Assembly: GCA_032622095.1 (NCBI GenBank)
Contig: CP136066.1
Location: 192,376,816 to 192,440,815 of the forward strand
Direction: 5' to 3'
Source of the DNA: Siphonodentalium dalli
Taxonomy: Eukaryota > Mollusca > Scaphopoda > Gadilida > Siphonodentaliidae
DNA: 64,000 nucleotides
Shown here: in pieces, positions 1 to 11,060 of the stretch
How the letters are laid out: each line of letters opens with the position of its first letter
Position numbering within the stretch: the first letter of the stretch is position 1
Made by a program: the position numbers and the translations under genes
Notes under the pieces: generated by a model
The model's database searches: none
What the model was told of the DNA's origin: nothing
What the model saw: the letters and a program-made list of their open reading frames with translations, nothing else

Positions 1-1
1 G

Positions 2-199
2 ACAGGTGTAACTCTCAACCACTCAGAATTTGAACAGTTGATGTCCACCATTAATGACGTCACTGTGGCTGTACCGGAACTACAAACTTTAGTACCCTGC
101 TACATGCAAGAGGATCATAAAAAAAATCAGCTTGGCTTTTTAATGTGTAGTTTCTGTTCACCGGAATTATGCAAAACATATACACCTGATTCGTTTTAA
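2..199 (+). CDS. C-terminal fragment of an unidentified plus-strand gene, possibly PC4-like
   Basis: The frame is open from the first bases of the window to a TAA at 197-199 and gives 65 residues. The start lies outside the window. The first ~25 residues (beginning TGVTLNHSEFEQLMSTI) resemble the end of a PC4/SUB1-type single-stranded DNA-binding domain, where a 'G-hydrophobic-T/S-L...W/F..L...I' pattern is followed by an alternating hydrophobic helix. This is recognition by eye only. A Cys-rich tail (CSFCSPELC) follows. Two polyadenylation signals sit just downstream, which supports a real 3' end. It could be a host gene or a gene carried by a transposon. The frame and stop are seen directly; the family name is a weak inference. 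Confidence 0.45.
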   Translation, partial: TGVTLNHSEFEQLMSTINDVTVAVPELQTLVPCYMQEDHKKNQLGFLMCSFCSPELCKTYTPDSF

Positions 200-220
200 A
201 CTGTAATTATTATGTAATGT

Positions 221-251
221 AATAAATGGATTGTGTTTGATAAATAATAAA
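221..251 (+). promoter_or_regulatory. Two polyadenylation signals (AATAAA)
   Basis: AATAAA occurs at 221-226 and again at 246-251, 22-52 bases after the TAA of the fragment at 2-199. This spacing fits a short 3' UTR for that gene. Confidence 0.5.
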
Positions 252-429
252 ATGTGTAAATTATTAAAAGATGCGTTCAGTTTTACTGCTATGGAAAAGC
301 CGACCCACGTGTAGAAAACCATGTCGAAATTATTCTCTGGCATGACCTTCTTCGATTATCTTGTGATTTTTGTAATAACACTACAGAATGAGAATGACTT
401 GAGAAATACCACGACACGACCAAACTCTG

Positions 430-1300
430 CACCTCGTTCTGTAGTTTTATCACTTAAAAACAAAATAGCGGCCATGTTTTTCGTATGATTCGAACTAAAA
501 TCTTGTGATAACATCTGAGTGACGTCGGGCACGTACTCGCCAAATTGCATAATGATTGGTGGAAACATGAGCCCACTATGACACTTTAAAATTCGAAGTG
601 CATTTATGACTTAAATAAAAGATGACAACTGGAGGCCAAGTTTCTCAACCGAGAACCCGTGGTTCGGCGTGAATTAAGCCTGACATTTTATTTTAAATAT
701 CTAAAATTCGAAATAGTCTGGCAGCCATGTTATTGAAAAATATTCGAACCAAAATATGGTGCTGACCTCTAAGTGACGTCTGGCACGCACGTGACAAATT
801 TCATAATGATAAGATAGAAAATGAGAACATAATGGTACTTTTTTTTACTTGAAGGTAAGTGACCACTCTGTTATAATGCTACTGTCGTTTAACATAGATT
901 TGCGACATCACTGCCAGCGGTGATCTTGAATTTTACTATTTTATGGCTAAATAATTTGGTTGATCCTACAGACGACACCCCCTGTCCGATCGTCACCAGA
1001 TTCCACAACGATCTTCTGGATAACCAGGGTGAGAGTAATCTAATTTTCCCGAATTTCGTTAAAAAACATTACCACAGGCAGCAATTTGGTATCTTACTGT
1101 TTGATCCTCTTTTGCATGACTGAATTGTTTAGCAACTGTACAGACATATCCCTCATCTGATAGTCACCACACTTTATATTGATCTTCGGGCTGACAACTA
1201 GATGGGAGCTATCGAATGCTTTGAAATTTTTTGGAAAACATTGTCGCCAGCAGTCATCTTCTATTTTGGTTTTTATATACATGTATATCTCTTCATTCGG
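430..1300. repeat. Diverged copies of the ATGGCNGCC dispersed repeat
   Basis: Segments at about 430-600 and 690-850 are direct repeats of each other. Each has 'GCNGCCATGTT', then 'TTCGAAC.AAAAT', 'GTGACGTC.GGCACG' and 'AAATT.CATAATGAT'. Weaker copies follow at ~900-1050 and ~1245-1300. They belong to the same family as the arrays at 20.5-21.6, 28.1-30.7 and 62.1-62.8 kb. No gene was seen here. Confidence 0.5.
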
Positions 1301-1820
1301 ATAGCCAGTATTACGTAGGTACTTCAACTTTCCGCATTCCTGTCATCATTTGAAATATAAAAATTTACCTGATACATGCACCCTTCAAAATTTGTTTCGT
1401 CATATCTATTTTAATGACCCGTATGGTAATATTGATACAGATATATTTGTCAAACATTTCTTTGTACAATATACAGGTATTTAGTTTGTAACTAAATCTA
1501 GAAATATATAATAGTAGCTGGTGGACCCTACTTCGTCCGGGATGTTTCCCTCTGATTTTCGGAGAATTGCGCGATTTAACCTTGAATTTACCATTTTAAA
1601 GGTGAACGTCATGTCGGGTCACGATTTGACCCGTCCAAAACACATTTAATGTATGTGACCCTAAATTCGTTCAGTTGTATGTTCAAATATCTATGGGTAA
1701 GGCGTTGATTGATTCCTGATAGTTCGATTATATACACCATATTGTAAAGTGGTAGTTAGAGAAAAAGTATAACGAATGTTAGAGATGATTTAATCAAGTT
1801 TGCCATTGAAATAACAGTGT
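1301..1820. other. Non-coding stretch, nothing recognised
   Basis: AT-rich DNA without a convincing open frame, inverted repeat or tandem repeat. Confidence 0.4.
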
Positions 1821-1834
1821 ACCATTAGTCGGGA

Positions 1835-2075
1835 TACATAGCTTAAAGGGACCACATACAGGTATTTTAAACGGACCATATACGATGCCATTATGAAATT
1901 ATGAAGGAATTTTCAATACTAGTCAAATAGAATGTTGTGGAATTTCCACATGTAGAATGTTCCAGAAAAATTGCGTGGTTGAAGATTACATGTGTCCAAT
2001 GAGCGGGGAGTGAGTCGTTAGGGTTCACACAAAGATTGCATTGAAATTCCAATGACTCAGGTTTTGCACCTGAAG
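1835..2075 (+). repeat. Dispersed repeat, copy 1 of 2
   Basis: This ~240-bp segment is related to 3690-3930. Shared blocks are 'GGGACCACATAC', 'CAATTATGAAGG'-like text, 'CCAATGACTCAGG' and 'GAAGTAAG', in the same order. It is probably an old interspersed element of unknown class. Confidence 0.5.
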
Positions 2076-2124
2076 TAAGTATTGGTTATTTACTAGCAGC
2101 ACCAAACATCGATACGAACGTCTC

Positions 2125-2260
2125 CAAGGTTATGAAACACACATAACCCCGTGGGAGCTTTCCGATTAATGACAGCAAGCCATATTTCCGACTAAATCCT
2201 GAAAATACCAATAATTATGTTGTGGATAAGGGGTCGATTAATTAGGGCATTACTGTATGT
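2125..2260 (+). repeat. MITE-like repeat related to 23460-23605
   Basis: 'GGGAGCTTTCC', 'AAGCCATA.TTCCGACTAAATCCTGAAAA' (two short matching blocks) and 'GTCGATTAATTAG.GCATTACTGTA' recur at 23490-23605 in the same order. The second copy has clear terminal inverted repeats. This copy has lost most of the left one. Confidence 0.5.
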
Positions 2261-2311
2261 GATCTATGTGCATGAAATATATAGCCATAAAACAACACAC
2301 CTCTACGCCTG

Positions 2312-2338
2312 GCTCTCTCTCTCTCTGCCCCTCTCTCT
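2312..2338. repeat. (CT)n microsatellite
   Basis: A run of CT dinucleotides interrupted once by GCCC. Confidence 0.8.
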
Positions 2339-3074
2339 TTCTTCCGCTACTCTTTTATGTTTGCTAGAGTATGAGAGGGGCCTCGTTTGGTTACATACGA
2401 CCATGAAAGTAATATTACCTGTATACAGATCATTTACTTTACTAAAGGGGAATATTCAAGAAGGTAGATAACTCGAGGGTTTAATATATTGCGAGAAAGA
2501 CGAGACCTTAGCTTTGTTGCCTCTGTCAGCACACTTAATGACATGTGTTTGTGATGAAGGTTATAGCGCATCGGGCGAGAGATGTTAATCTTTTTAATAA
2601 TGTGGATTCAAACAGCAGAGCAATGGCTGGAGAATGTGAAGCTTCGAAAATTGCAGAATGATTCCATTAATCTATTCTGTGAATGATTGTGCAATACTTT
2701 ACCATGAGATTAAACCAGACGCTCTTCAAATGTCTTCAAATGAGAACATGTTATGGGACCATGGACTTGAGCGATTCAAACTGAAGCTTATATGGCGAAC
2801 ATTCCAAATGCATTGGCAGAGCATGTGATACAAGTGCTTTTGATAAATAGACAGTGCATTGTCGATTCTAATGAGTTTACTGCCCAACTGTCAGGTCACG
2901 TGACGACTTTGAGAATATTATATTATAGGAAATACCCTCTGTTATTGTTTTTTCACATTCTAGAAAATTCTTGTTTCCTAGAGGTAATCTGCATATGTAT
3001 TATTAGATATTTTGAAATATATATATGGTCGATGCGCTAAATGATTTCTGAGAATTTGTTTACAGGGATACACC

Positions 3075-3096
3075 AGAGAGAGAGAGACATAGAGAT

Positions 3097-3140
<44 letters not shown>
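3075..3140. repeat. (AG)n microsatellite
   Basis: AG dinucleotides, nearly perfect from 3100 to 3140. Apparent serine-leucine frames on the other strand come from this repeat and are not genes. Confidence 0.9.
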
Positions 3141-3143
<3 letters not shown>

Positions 3144-3689
3144 ATGAGATGCTGGGAGAGGGGGTAGTTGTGAGAAGTATTCCATAATTGAGTTGAGTTG
3201 ATACGTAATGATACGTAATATGTAAAGATTTGTAAGGCAGAACGATTAAAGAAAGCATATAGAGCACCAGAAGAGATATATTTTAATAAATATTATTAAC
3301 AGATGTGGAATTCAAGAGAATAGTGTACCGCCAGTCTGAACCGATTAGTGTGTATCTGTTTGTGAAAATGTATAATGATCGGTGTCCCTACATACTTCAT
3401 AAATGCTTTAAGTTGGATTGCCAGGAAAATCTATGAAGTGATGGTCTCATACACTCATCCCCCCCACTCTATTCACAAACCCCTTGCACAGAAGCCGTTA
3501 GGAACATGCATTTTTCAATAACAGACATGTTGATCTGTATCGTGGCAGTTAATGACTTAAACGTGTGTTTAATTACGAAGCTTCGAGAATCTGTCTGTCT
3601 GTTGTGTTGTGTACGGAAACATATCGCTGTGATTTAATTTATTGGATATTGACACGTGTTTTACCCCTGGTATACAGTCTGATTTATTC

Positions 3690-3930
3690 CTGAGAATTCG
3701 ATTACAGGTATCAAATTAAAGGAACCACATACGACACAGGTATGAAACTTAAAGGGATCACGTACTATGCCTTTACAATTATGAAGGGATTTTTAATAGG
3801 GTCCAGAATATTGGAGATATCGGAGAAGGTTCCAGAACTGCTGGGCCAATAAGCGTGGAGTCAGCCGGTAGGGTTCATCCGGAAGTATTGCATCAGATTC
3901 CAATGACTCAGGCGTTGCGCCGGAAGTAAG
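3690..3930 (+). repeat. Dispersed repeat, copy 2 of 2
   Basis: Diverged direct copy of 1835-2075, ending in 'CAATGACTCAGGCGTTGCGC' and 'CGGAAGTAAG'. No coding potential was recognised in or near it. Confidence 0.5.
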
Positions 3931-4180
3931 GGATTGCGTTAGATTGTAATGACTCATTACACCTTCGTTCTCAAATATACTTCGTACCTGATGAACAGTA
4001 TACACGACGTACTTCGATGACGGAAGTATACGATTGCCCATTGTACCTTTCTCAAGGGCCCGAAAGCGTATACGACCATTCTCAAATAGCCACACCCACG
4101 AAGTACACATCCATATACAGAAGGACCCCCCACAACCGTGACGTATACAAATACCCACACGCGTATACTCAAACACCCAC

Positions 4181-4300
4181 ACGTCGCCACGTCATACGGT
4201 GCGGGGGCGGTGGTACTTTGATCTTCTTTGTTTACATACAACGTCGTTACGTCATACGGTGCGGGGGCGGGGTACTTTCCTTTGATCTCCTTTGATGTCG
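4181..4300. repeat. 60-bp tandem duplication
   Basis: 'CGTCATACGGTGCGGGGGCGG' in two short blocks, followed by 'GGTACTTT' and 'TTGATCTTCTTTG'-like sequence, occurs twice with a 60-bp period (around 4191 and 4251). The GC-rich block stands out in an AT-rich context. Confidence 0.6.
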
Positions 4301-4379
4301 GAAGACAATAGGGCAGTAGAATATGTACCCATACTTCCAATGTACTTCTATAATGTACCTTTACCCCTACAAGAGGCGT

Positions 4380-5435
4380 CTATGCAGCATATATATGACG
4401 GTCCTTGAGTGGAAGTATGTGCTGTATATGACGGTCCTTGAGTGGAAGTCTGTGTTGTATATGACGATACTTGTATGGAAGTCGGTGCTGTATATGACGG
4501 TCCTTGTATGGAAGTTTGTGTTACATGTGTTGGTCCTTGTATGGAATTTGGTGCGATATATGGCGGTCCTTGTATGTGATTTGATGCGATATGTGGCCAT
4601 CCTTGTATTGAAGTCGATGCTATATATGACGGTCCTTGATTGGAAGTCTGTGCTGTATATGACGGTCCTTGTAAGGAAGTCTGTGCTGTATATGCCGGTC
4701 CTTGTATGGAAGTTGGTGCGATATATGGCGGTCCTTGTGTGTGATTTGATGCGATATGTGGCGATCCTTGTATTGAAGTCGATGCTATATATGACGGTCC
4801 TTGTGTCGATGTTTGTTCTGTATATGGCGGTCCTCGTGTGGACCTCGGTGCTATATGGGGCTGTCCTTGTATGATATTCGGTGCAATATTTGGCCGTTCT
4901 TGTGTGGAAGTCCGTGTTATACATGAAGGAGAAACGAACGCGACCCTCGTTTGCACTTTAGACACATCAGGAATCGAATCCGTAAACTTTATCGTGGGTA
5001 AACCATCTGCAGCCATCAGTGAACTGAATTCCCCGCATTCCTCATTCGAGTTACCTGAAACAACACTCATTGTATAGGGAACTCTCGTCCTCTCATATCC
5101 AGGTACCACAGCGTCGTTATTAGAAGTAGTATCCATACAGGTGTTTAAGTCTGGTACATATATATCATCTTTCGCGTCATCAACATCTAGGTAAACCAAA
5201 TCGATATCATCCGTTACCTCTGGTTGGTGAACAGTATTCTGTTCGGTTGAAGATGAAGTCCCAGTTAGGGACATATGTGAGATGACATCCTCAGCCGCCA
5301 TTGTTTCCACGAAATCTCTACCTTGACCAGTGGGTGTGTGAATGTCATTGGATTCTATGTTATCGGCTTTTGTTGAGTTGATTATACTATCTTTATTCCA
5401 TGCAAGTTGACTACTTTTTGAATCGTTGTCATCAT
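4380..5435 (-). pseudogene. Exon A', truncated paralogue of the proline-rich/zinc-finger exon A
   Basis: This is the 5' part of the exon found complete at 35952-39002. The acceptor (ttatttcag) precedes an identical exon start, giving residues SDDDNDSKSSQLAW in phase 1. The first ~180 residues (acidic, Ser/Thr-rich) match exon A with few changes. They are followed by about 16 of the 11-residue 'TSxQGPxYxAx' repeats, against ~46 in exon A. Near 4380 the similarity stops: the frame runs a few more unrelated residues to a stop near 4348, and the half of exon A holding the C2H2 finger and splice donor is missing. Exon D1 lies ~2.6 kb upstream on the same strand, as D2 does for A. The start that would make this a separate protein is TTG, so it is an exon and not an independent gene. 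Probably a unit truncated at the duplication edge. Confidence 0.65.
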
Positions 5436-5837
5436 CTGAAATAAGTGTTGATATAGTAGAATATATAACAATAAACAATCAATTCCACATAGCTCGGTTA
5501 ACGTTAGTTTAATAACTTCTGCCTTCAAACTTAGACGCTATTGTCGTCAGATGATTCACATAGTCGCTAGACTTTTGTTGTGCGGATAAAATGTTCATCT
5601 GCAAGCGAAACTGTCTGGCGATGATCAGATAGGTATGGATATATGTTATTTTTCGACAATGAGAGACAAAACAGTGTTCATATGGCTTTCACTAGATATT
5701 CAGAACAACTCATATTTCGGATTGTAATGTCGAACACGAAATTATTAACTGTATTATGAACCTCTGTAAATGAGGGTACCACCCATATCCTTTGGTTTTA
5801 TAAAATATGGAATCCAGGATCCAGTTTAAGAATTTAA

Positions 5838-6265
5838 AGGCCCACTTAATTTTCAATCACAAGATCACATTATATACAATATATTCCATAGTATATACCA
5901 TTTGAAAGAGGAGGCCCCAAAACATTGTATTATCAACTGATCCGGTCGAATAAACTGGAAAATGTTTTTTTGTCGAGGTACCGATGCGTGTTGTGTACTT
6001 AATTTTGATCTGGACAGTAATGTAAAATCTCAATGGAAGGGGAACAACTCTATCTCTTAGTTTCAATTATGATGAATTATGGGTTGACAACGGGGGAAGT
6101 CTTGGAATGAATCTGAGAATTTCTATCACTTGGTGGACACTCATAGGCCACAGCTGTTCCATATTCTAGTGGAATATATATTTGTGTTGGTTCCTCTTCC
6201 AAATGGTATATAGTATAGATATGTTGTGTATAACATTATCTGGTATTCGAAAATTAAGTGGGCCT
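5838..6265. mobile_element. TTAA-flanked MITE, copy 1
   Basis: Terminal inverted repeats of ~85 bp begin AGGCCCACTTAATTTTC and are flanked on both sides by TTAA (5834-5837 and 6266-6269). The element has no coding capacity. The same element occupies the same place in the second duplication copy (39384-39814), so it inserted before the duplication. TTAA targets suggest piggyBac-type mobilisation, but the ends are not canonical. Confidence 0.65.
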
Positions 6266-6776
6266 TTAACAATAAGGAATATGTTAGTTATCTTGGAGAA
6301 AACCAGCATTGTGTGAAGTTCATTAAACCTGCAATAACAGCACTGGTAACAGTGATATTTTTATTCCCAATATTTATTGTAATATCTGCTACATATATAT
6401 ATTTACATAGCCCGGTTGTGTTAGGCTAAATCATGTTAGGTTGATGGACAACTTCCAATTGGATCACCCGTTCCATACCCCGTTACAGGCCGTAACAAGA
6501 ACACGACGTCACTAATTGTTGGCGTAATATTACATAATCAATAAACGCGGTCAGCAGAATAATTGTACTTGCTTTTCAAAGTTCAGCCGAATTGCATCTG
6601 AAGCCAGTTATTTATATCGATCACGTTATCATTGCTAAGTGTTTGGAAAGCATATATTGGAATTGGGCTGACTTAATGTCTCAAATTCTCGGCAGATTTT
6701 GTGAAAATAAAATCGGAATACACTCAGCTTTTTATGGGAATAAATAATCAAAAAGCTATATAAATATCAGAAATAC

Positions 6777-6899
6777 ATGTAATGGGTGTGTGTTATTGGG
6801 GTATATACGGCGCTGTAGTAGCTAGGTGAATATTAGTGAGGTGAGAACCGTTTCGCAGCGTATACCGGTATCCCCCAATAATACACACACCCACTACAT
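6777..6899. repeat. 123-bp hairpin, copy 1
   Basis: Arms pair 'GGGTGTGTGTTATTGGGG' with 'CCCCCAATAATACACACACC' across a ~40-bp centre. It is present in both duplication copies (also 40315-40437) and is probably an old MITE in the D-A intron. Confidence 0.65.
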
Positions 6900-7007
6900 T
6901 CATTTCTTAAGTATTGACTCGATTTGGAATTCGCAAAATGGTGGCGAATATGAGGTAAAATCACTGAATTTCGCTGTAAATTAGATCCAGTTACGCAGCT
7001 AGACTCC

Positions 7008-7985
7008 GACGAACGAGACACCCGGAATTCGAGGTACGACACAGGCGGAATCGGGCGTACGAGACAGGCGGAATCCGGGGTGCGATTCCTAAACAGCCGG
7101 AATCGGGTATGACAGGCGGAATCCGAGTTACGGCACAGGCGGAATCCGAGTTACGACAGGCAGAATCCGGGGTACGAGACATGCGGAATCCGGGGTGCGA
7201 CTCCTAAACAGTCGGAATCGGTATGACAGGCGGAATCCGAGTTACGGCACAAGCGGAATCCGAGTTACGACAGGCGGAATCCGGGGTACGAGACAGGCGG
7301 AATCCGAGTTACGACAGGCGGAATCCGAGTTACGACACAGACGGAATCCGAGTTACGACAGGCGGAATCCTGATACGACAGGCGGAATCCGAGTTACGAC
7401 ACAGGCGGAATCCGAGTTACGACAGGCGGAATCCGGGGTACGACAGGCGGATTGCGAGTTACAACAGGCGGAATCCGGGTACGGGACAGGTGGAATCCGG
7501 GGTACGAGACAGGCGGATTCCGAGTTACGACAGGCGGAATCCGGGTACGAGACAGGCGGAATCCGAGTTACGACACAGGCGGAATCCGAGTTACGACAGG
7601 CGGAATCCGGGGTACGACAGGCGGAATCCGAGTTACGACAGGCGGAATCCGGGTACGGGACAGGCGGAATCCGAGTTACGACGAGCGGAATCCGGGTACG
7701 AGACAGGCGGAATCCGGGTACGAGACAGGCGGAATCCGGGTACGAGACGGAATCCGAGTTACGACAGGTGGAATCCGGGTACGAGACAGGCGGAATCCGA
7801 GTTACGACAGGCGGAATCCGGATACGAGACAGGCGGACTAGGGGTACGGGGCAGGCGGAATCCGGGGTACGACAGGCGGAATCCGGATACGAGACAGGCG
7901 GAATAGGGGTACGAGGCAGGCGGAATCCGGGGTACGACACAGGCGGAATCCGGGGTACGAGACAGGTGAATTCCTGCTTACGACT
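7008..7985. repeat. GGAATCC-type minisatellite in the D1-A' intron, long allele
   Basis: Roughly 45 tandem units of 18-23 bp share 'GACAGGCGGAATCCG' and alternate between 'AGTTAC' and 'GGGTAC' linkers. The array starts 76 bp beyond the splice donor of exon D1. It holds few stop codons, so several frames on both strands stay open for 130-325 codons. None looks like a protein beyond the repeat. The matching array in copy 2 (40553-40895) is about one third as long. Confidence 0.9.
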
Positions 7986-8060
7986 CCAAAACACCCCGAA
8001 TCCGACGTTCGGAAAATGGGTTGTAGCCTCGTATGCACGTACATACAGTTGTACACATAC

Positions 8061-8315
8061 CTCTTTCACACAATGGAGATGGGACCACTTTTTGCATGAT
8101 GACGTCAGAGGTTTGGTGTCCTTCTGCTGGTATTCGATTGGTCACATACGAGTCACTTTTGTTCGTGTTTAGTTTGGTTTCCTCGGCGACCGCATGTTGA
8201 TGACGACTACTGGACTCATCTGGTGGGTCACATGACCAACTGTGCAGCAGGTCAATGACTTTTCCCATCGGAATGAATCCCTCCATGCTCACAAGGAATC
8301 TGTATTCAAAGTCCA
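8061..8315 (-). CDS. Exon D1, small conserved internal exon of unknown function
   Basis: The exon is 255 bp, phase 1 at both ends. The acceptor is tttgccag and the donor AAAGAG|GTATGTG. It encodes 85 residues with the core FLVSMEGFIPM, a hydrophobic stretch VIDLLHSW and a polar C-terminal half. The paralogue D2 (40959-41213) has the same length and the same splice signals and differs at 9 of 85 residues. The surrounding minisatellite differs greatly in length, so the exon is the conserved part. I do not recognise the domain. The frame continues upstream only to a TTG, so it needs an upstream exon. The next exon on this strand is A' (5435 downward). Function is unknown. Confidence 0.65.
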
Positions 8316-8413
8316 CTGGCAAATATGGTTACTGTTAGCAGGACTGCTGTAGACATCTGAAAAATATCCCTGGCATATATATAGCTGATCAATATACATG
8401 TATGTACGGATCA

Positions 8414-8834
8414 AGCTTGAGTTTAGTGTGCCTTTCATTTGCAGAATGAGGTCCCCAGAGGGTGAATTTAGTTACGCTATCCCGCATAGCGGGCTAGCAT
8501 CACTACATTCACCCTCTCTGGACCTCATTCTGCTTATGCATCATCTTCTCTGGAAAGTTTATTTATTATAAAAATTTCTGTAGAAACTACTTCACATAGA
8601 TTCTATTTCTGTTTTAGTTTAGTTTCTCTATATCCACAAAATGGGTGTACATGACAATATTCACAATTTGGGAACGTCAATCTGAGTCTATGTCTCCCAA
8701 AGCAGATGATGTCATGCAGAATGAGGTCCCCATGTGGTGAATTTGAAGATGCTAGCCGCTATGCGCGATAGCGTCACTTAATTCACCCTATGGGGACCTC
8801 ATTCTGCAAATGACGGGGCCATTAAATTCAGGCT
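8414..8834. mobile_element. Composite foldback element, copy 1a
   Basis: The outer inverted repeats (left 'GAGTTTAGTGTGCC', right 'GGCCATTAAATTCAGGC') enclose two inner hairpins, at ~8443-8532 and ~8717-8807. Each hairpin pairs GCAGAATGAGGTCCCC with GGGGACCTCATTCTGC around a GCTATCCCGCATAGCGGGC-type core. There are no genes. Related copies lie at 43289-43702, 19945-20306 and 59596-60045. A half hairpin follows at ~9225-9293. Confidence 0.7.
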
Positions 8835-10560
8835 TAGTAGGGCTTCGCATTAGATTAAGAGTCTGCAGAACGATTTGCCAAAATTTGCTAATATTTCAAA
8901 ATGGATGTTCTCAAAATATGTCTGTAATTTCTTTATGAAATTTGGTACATAATATTTAAGAACCGTCAACTAATTGGAAATTATAACCCATTTACTATAC
9001 TTTTATGGCATGAATAATATGTTAAAAATCGCTGTTTCTTCCGGTACTAAGAACTTCTGTAACATATAACTTTTTCAAACATGCAGATCATATATCTACA
9101 ATATGATATCAAAACTCTCAGATAAAAAAAACACTTAGTTATGGGTGGTTGTCTTTGAATCCAGAAACATTAGGTCGCCTATCGTGATATTCAGATATGA
9201 TATTATAGATATATGATATAAATTTATTGATGCTAGCCCACTATGCGGGATATCGTCACTAAATTCACCCTCTGGGGATCTCATTCTGCAAATTACTCGA
9301 ATGAACCATAAAGTGTGAAAATGACAACTTTTGAAATAATAACGGTCCATTTTCTTAACAGAATCACTCTGTCCCACCAGCACCATATAGCAATTTGGAA
9401 GGACCTACTAGTACTACCATCATTAAGAAAACCCACCCAATTTCAACACGTAAGAAGGATCACTTTAGCAGGGATGACATGGTAGAGAACAGTGCGCTCA
9501 AAGGCGAGAATCTAATTCGTTACCAGAGCGATGATTCAACTGGGCTTCCATATATTAATATCACAACAAAACACGGCATTTAGATAGAGTTATTGCTCTT
9601 CCTATGCAATGACAGAAGACGCCCCTTCGTGAATGAAGTGTCTTCTCCGTTGATAAATAAGTGTAATACTATCATGTTATTATGCCCATTACATAGAATC
9701 TACTAATATATAAATACATGTACATATCAGAATAGATCGAGTTCCTTTCTTCATCGCTAACTATTTAATAGGACGAGATCATCCCGATCGGTGCTGCTGG
9801 CTGGAGTCCGCTTGACAGACAGGGAAATGTGTAATCTGAAACCAGAAATAAGTTCACCAACTTACCTGATAGGTCATATACTGTAGTCTACTGTGGGCCT
9901 ACCGCAGCGTAATATCACCGGATACACTTTCTATCAACTTGTAATTTTGACAGACGTACCAGCTGGACGTACAAGCAATCTCAGTATCCAACGGGTCACG
10001 GAACGACGAGTTCAATCTGGCCTAATAAGCAAACTTTGTCAATAAGGATTGTGTTGGTTAGATTGTACGGCGGACCAGCTTGACAAAAAAGTCAACATTT
10101 GTCAAAATCAAGTTCCCACTTATTGCGAGTCCTGTGTTCAGGGGTGAATACTGACAATTGTGGCGGTGGTGGAGCCGCATGTGTGGATGTGGCCCAAATC
10201 CATTTTAGTCCAAACTTTTAAAGTGATATATTATAATAATGTCTGAAATAATGACCACACGACATTACACGAAGCGGAATGGGTTAATCGTATTCTGTAT
10301 TTGTATTGTATTGGTTACAAATTTTGATGTATTTGTATTGTATTTGTAATCAAGAATTCTAGGAGCCAAAGTATTGTATTTGTTATCAAATACTCCGAAA
10401 ATATGAGAGTATTTTCTTTGATTACTTTAAATTACATCTCGCCAAACTATTCTAGATTATTATTTTTTAAGTTGAGATGAAACCTATCTTATATGTATAT
10501 ATGTATACTAGCTGGGATACCTGACGTTTCTCGGGTGAAGAATGCGTAATTTATTAGTGG
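8835..10560. other. Duplicated non-coding stretch (copy 1)
   Basis: Collinear with 43703-45390. It contains the half hairpin at 9225-9293 and, at its right end, a short hairpin-forming text also seen as ACCCGGCGTTGCTCGGGT in copy 2 (~45350). Small open frames at 9135-9583 are not conserved between the copies. Confidence 0.5.
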
Positions 10561-10569
10561 CAATTCAAG

Positions 10570-11060
10570 TCATTTTAAATAATTATTAGTCATCTGGAGT
10601 AAACAGCACCCATAGCATGACTCTCAGGATAATGTTACATCTATCTTTTAAGTTCATAATAAACGCTCTTAATGCTAATTATAAGTGCCATTTTAAGTCA
10701 TTTGATGTCATATGAGGTCAACAGCGCCTATCCCGTGACAGTCCCCGTGTCATTTTACCCGTGTGCATCATTCTTCCCACATATTGTCTGGGCTGATAAT
10801 AAACGCTCTTTGTTGATCATATAATATATTACCCCCCCCCCCCGCAAGTAAGTTGATGTCAAATGCGCTTATCCTCTATTCAATCCCCCGGTTATAAGGT
10901 GACCATCTGTTCCAATTTTCGTACATAACTTCTAAGCTGATAAGGAACGCTCTGTTTATTATTCATATTTGCCTAAGTCATCTGAGGTCAACGACATCTC
11001 TCTCGTGACACACTTTCCACCGACCAGATTGCAGCCATTTTCGGTATATAATTCATTATT
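10570..11060. repeat. Diverged ~130-150-bp tandem repeat, only in copy 1
   Basis: 'AATAAACGCTCTT' or close variants recur near 10661, 10797 and 10940. Each is followed by a 'GTCATNTGAGGTCAAC.GC' block. The corresponding part of copy 2 (45400-46030) is unrelated. A C10 run lies at ~10832. Confidence 0.5.

Noticed and set aside
4323-4874. Plus-strand frame with 'LVWKSVLYMTV' repeats
   Set aside because: Antisense of the 11-residue repeats of exon A'. The same shadow frames appear opposite exon A at 36815-38568.
7195-8172. Long plus-strand frame of 325 codons
   Set aside because: It is the GGAATCC minisatellite, which is open in several frames on both strands at once. The start is not supported and the last ~60 codons are antisense to exon D1.
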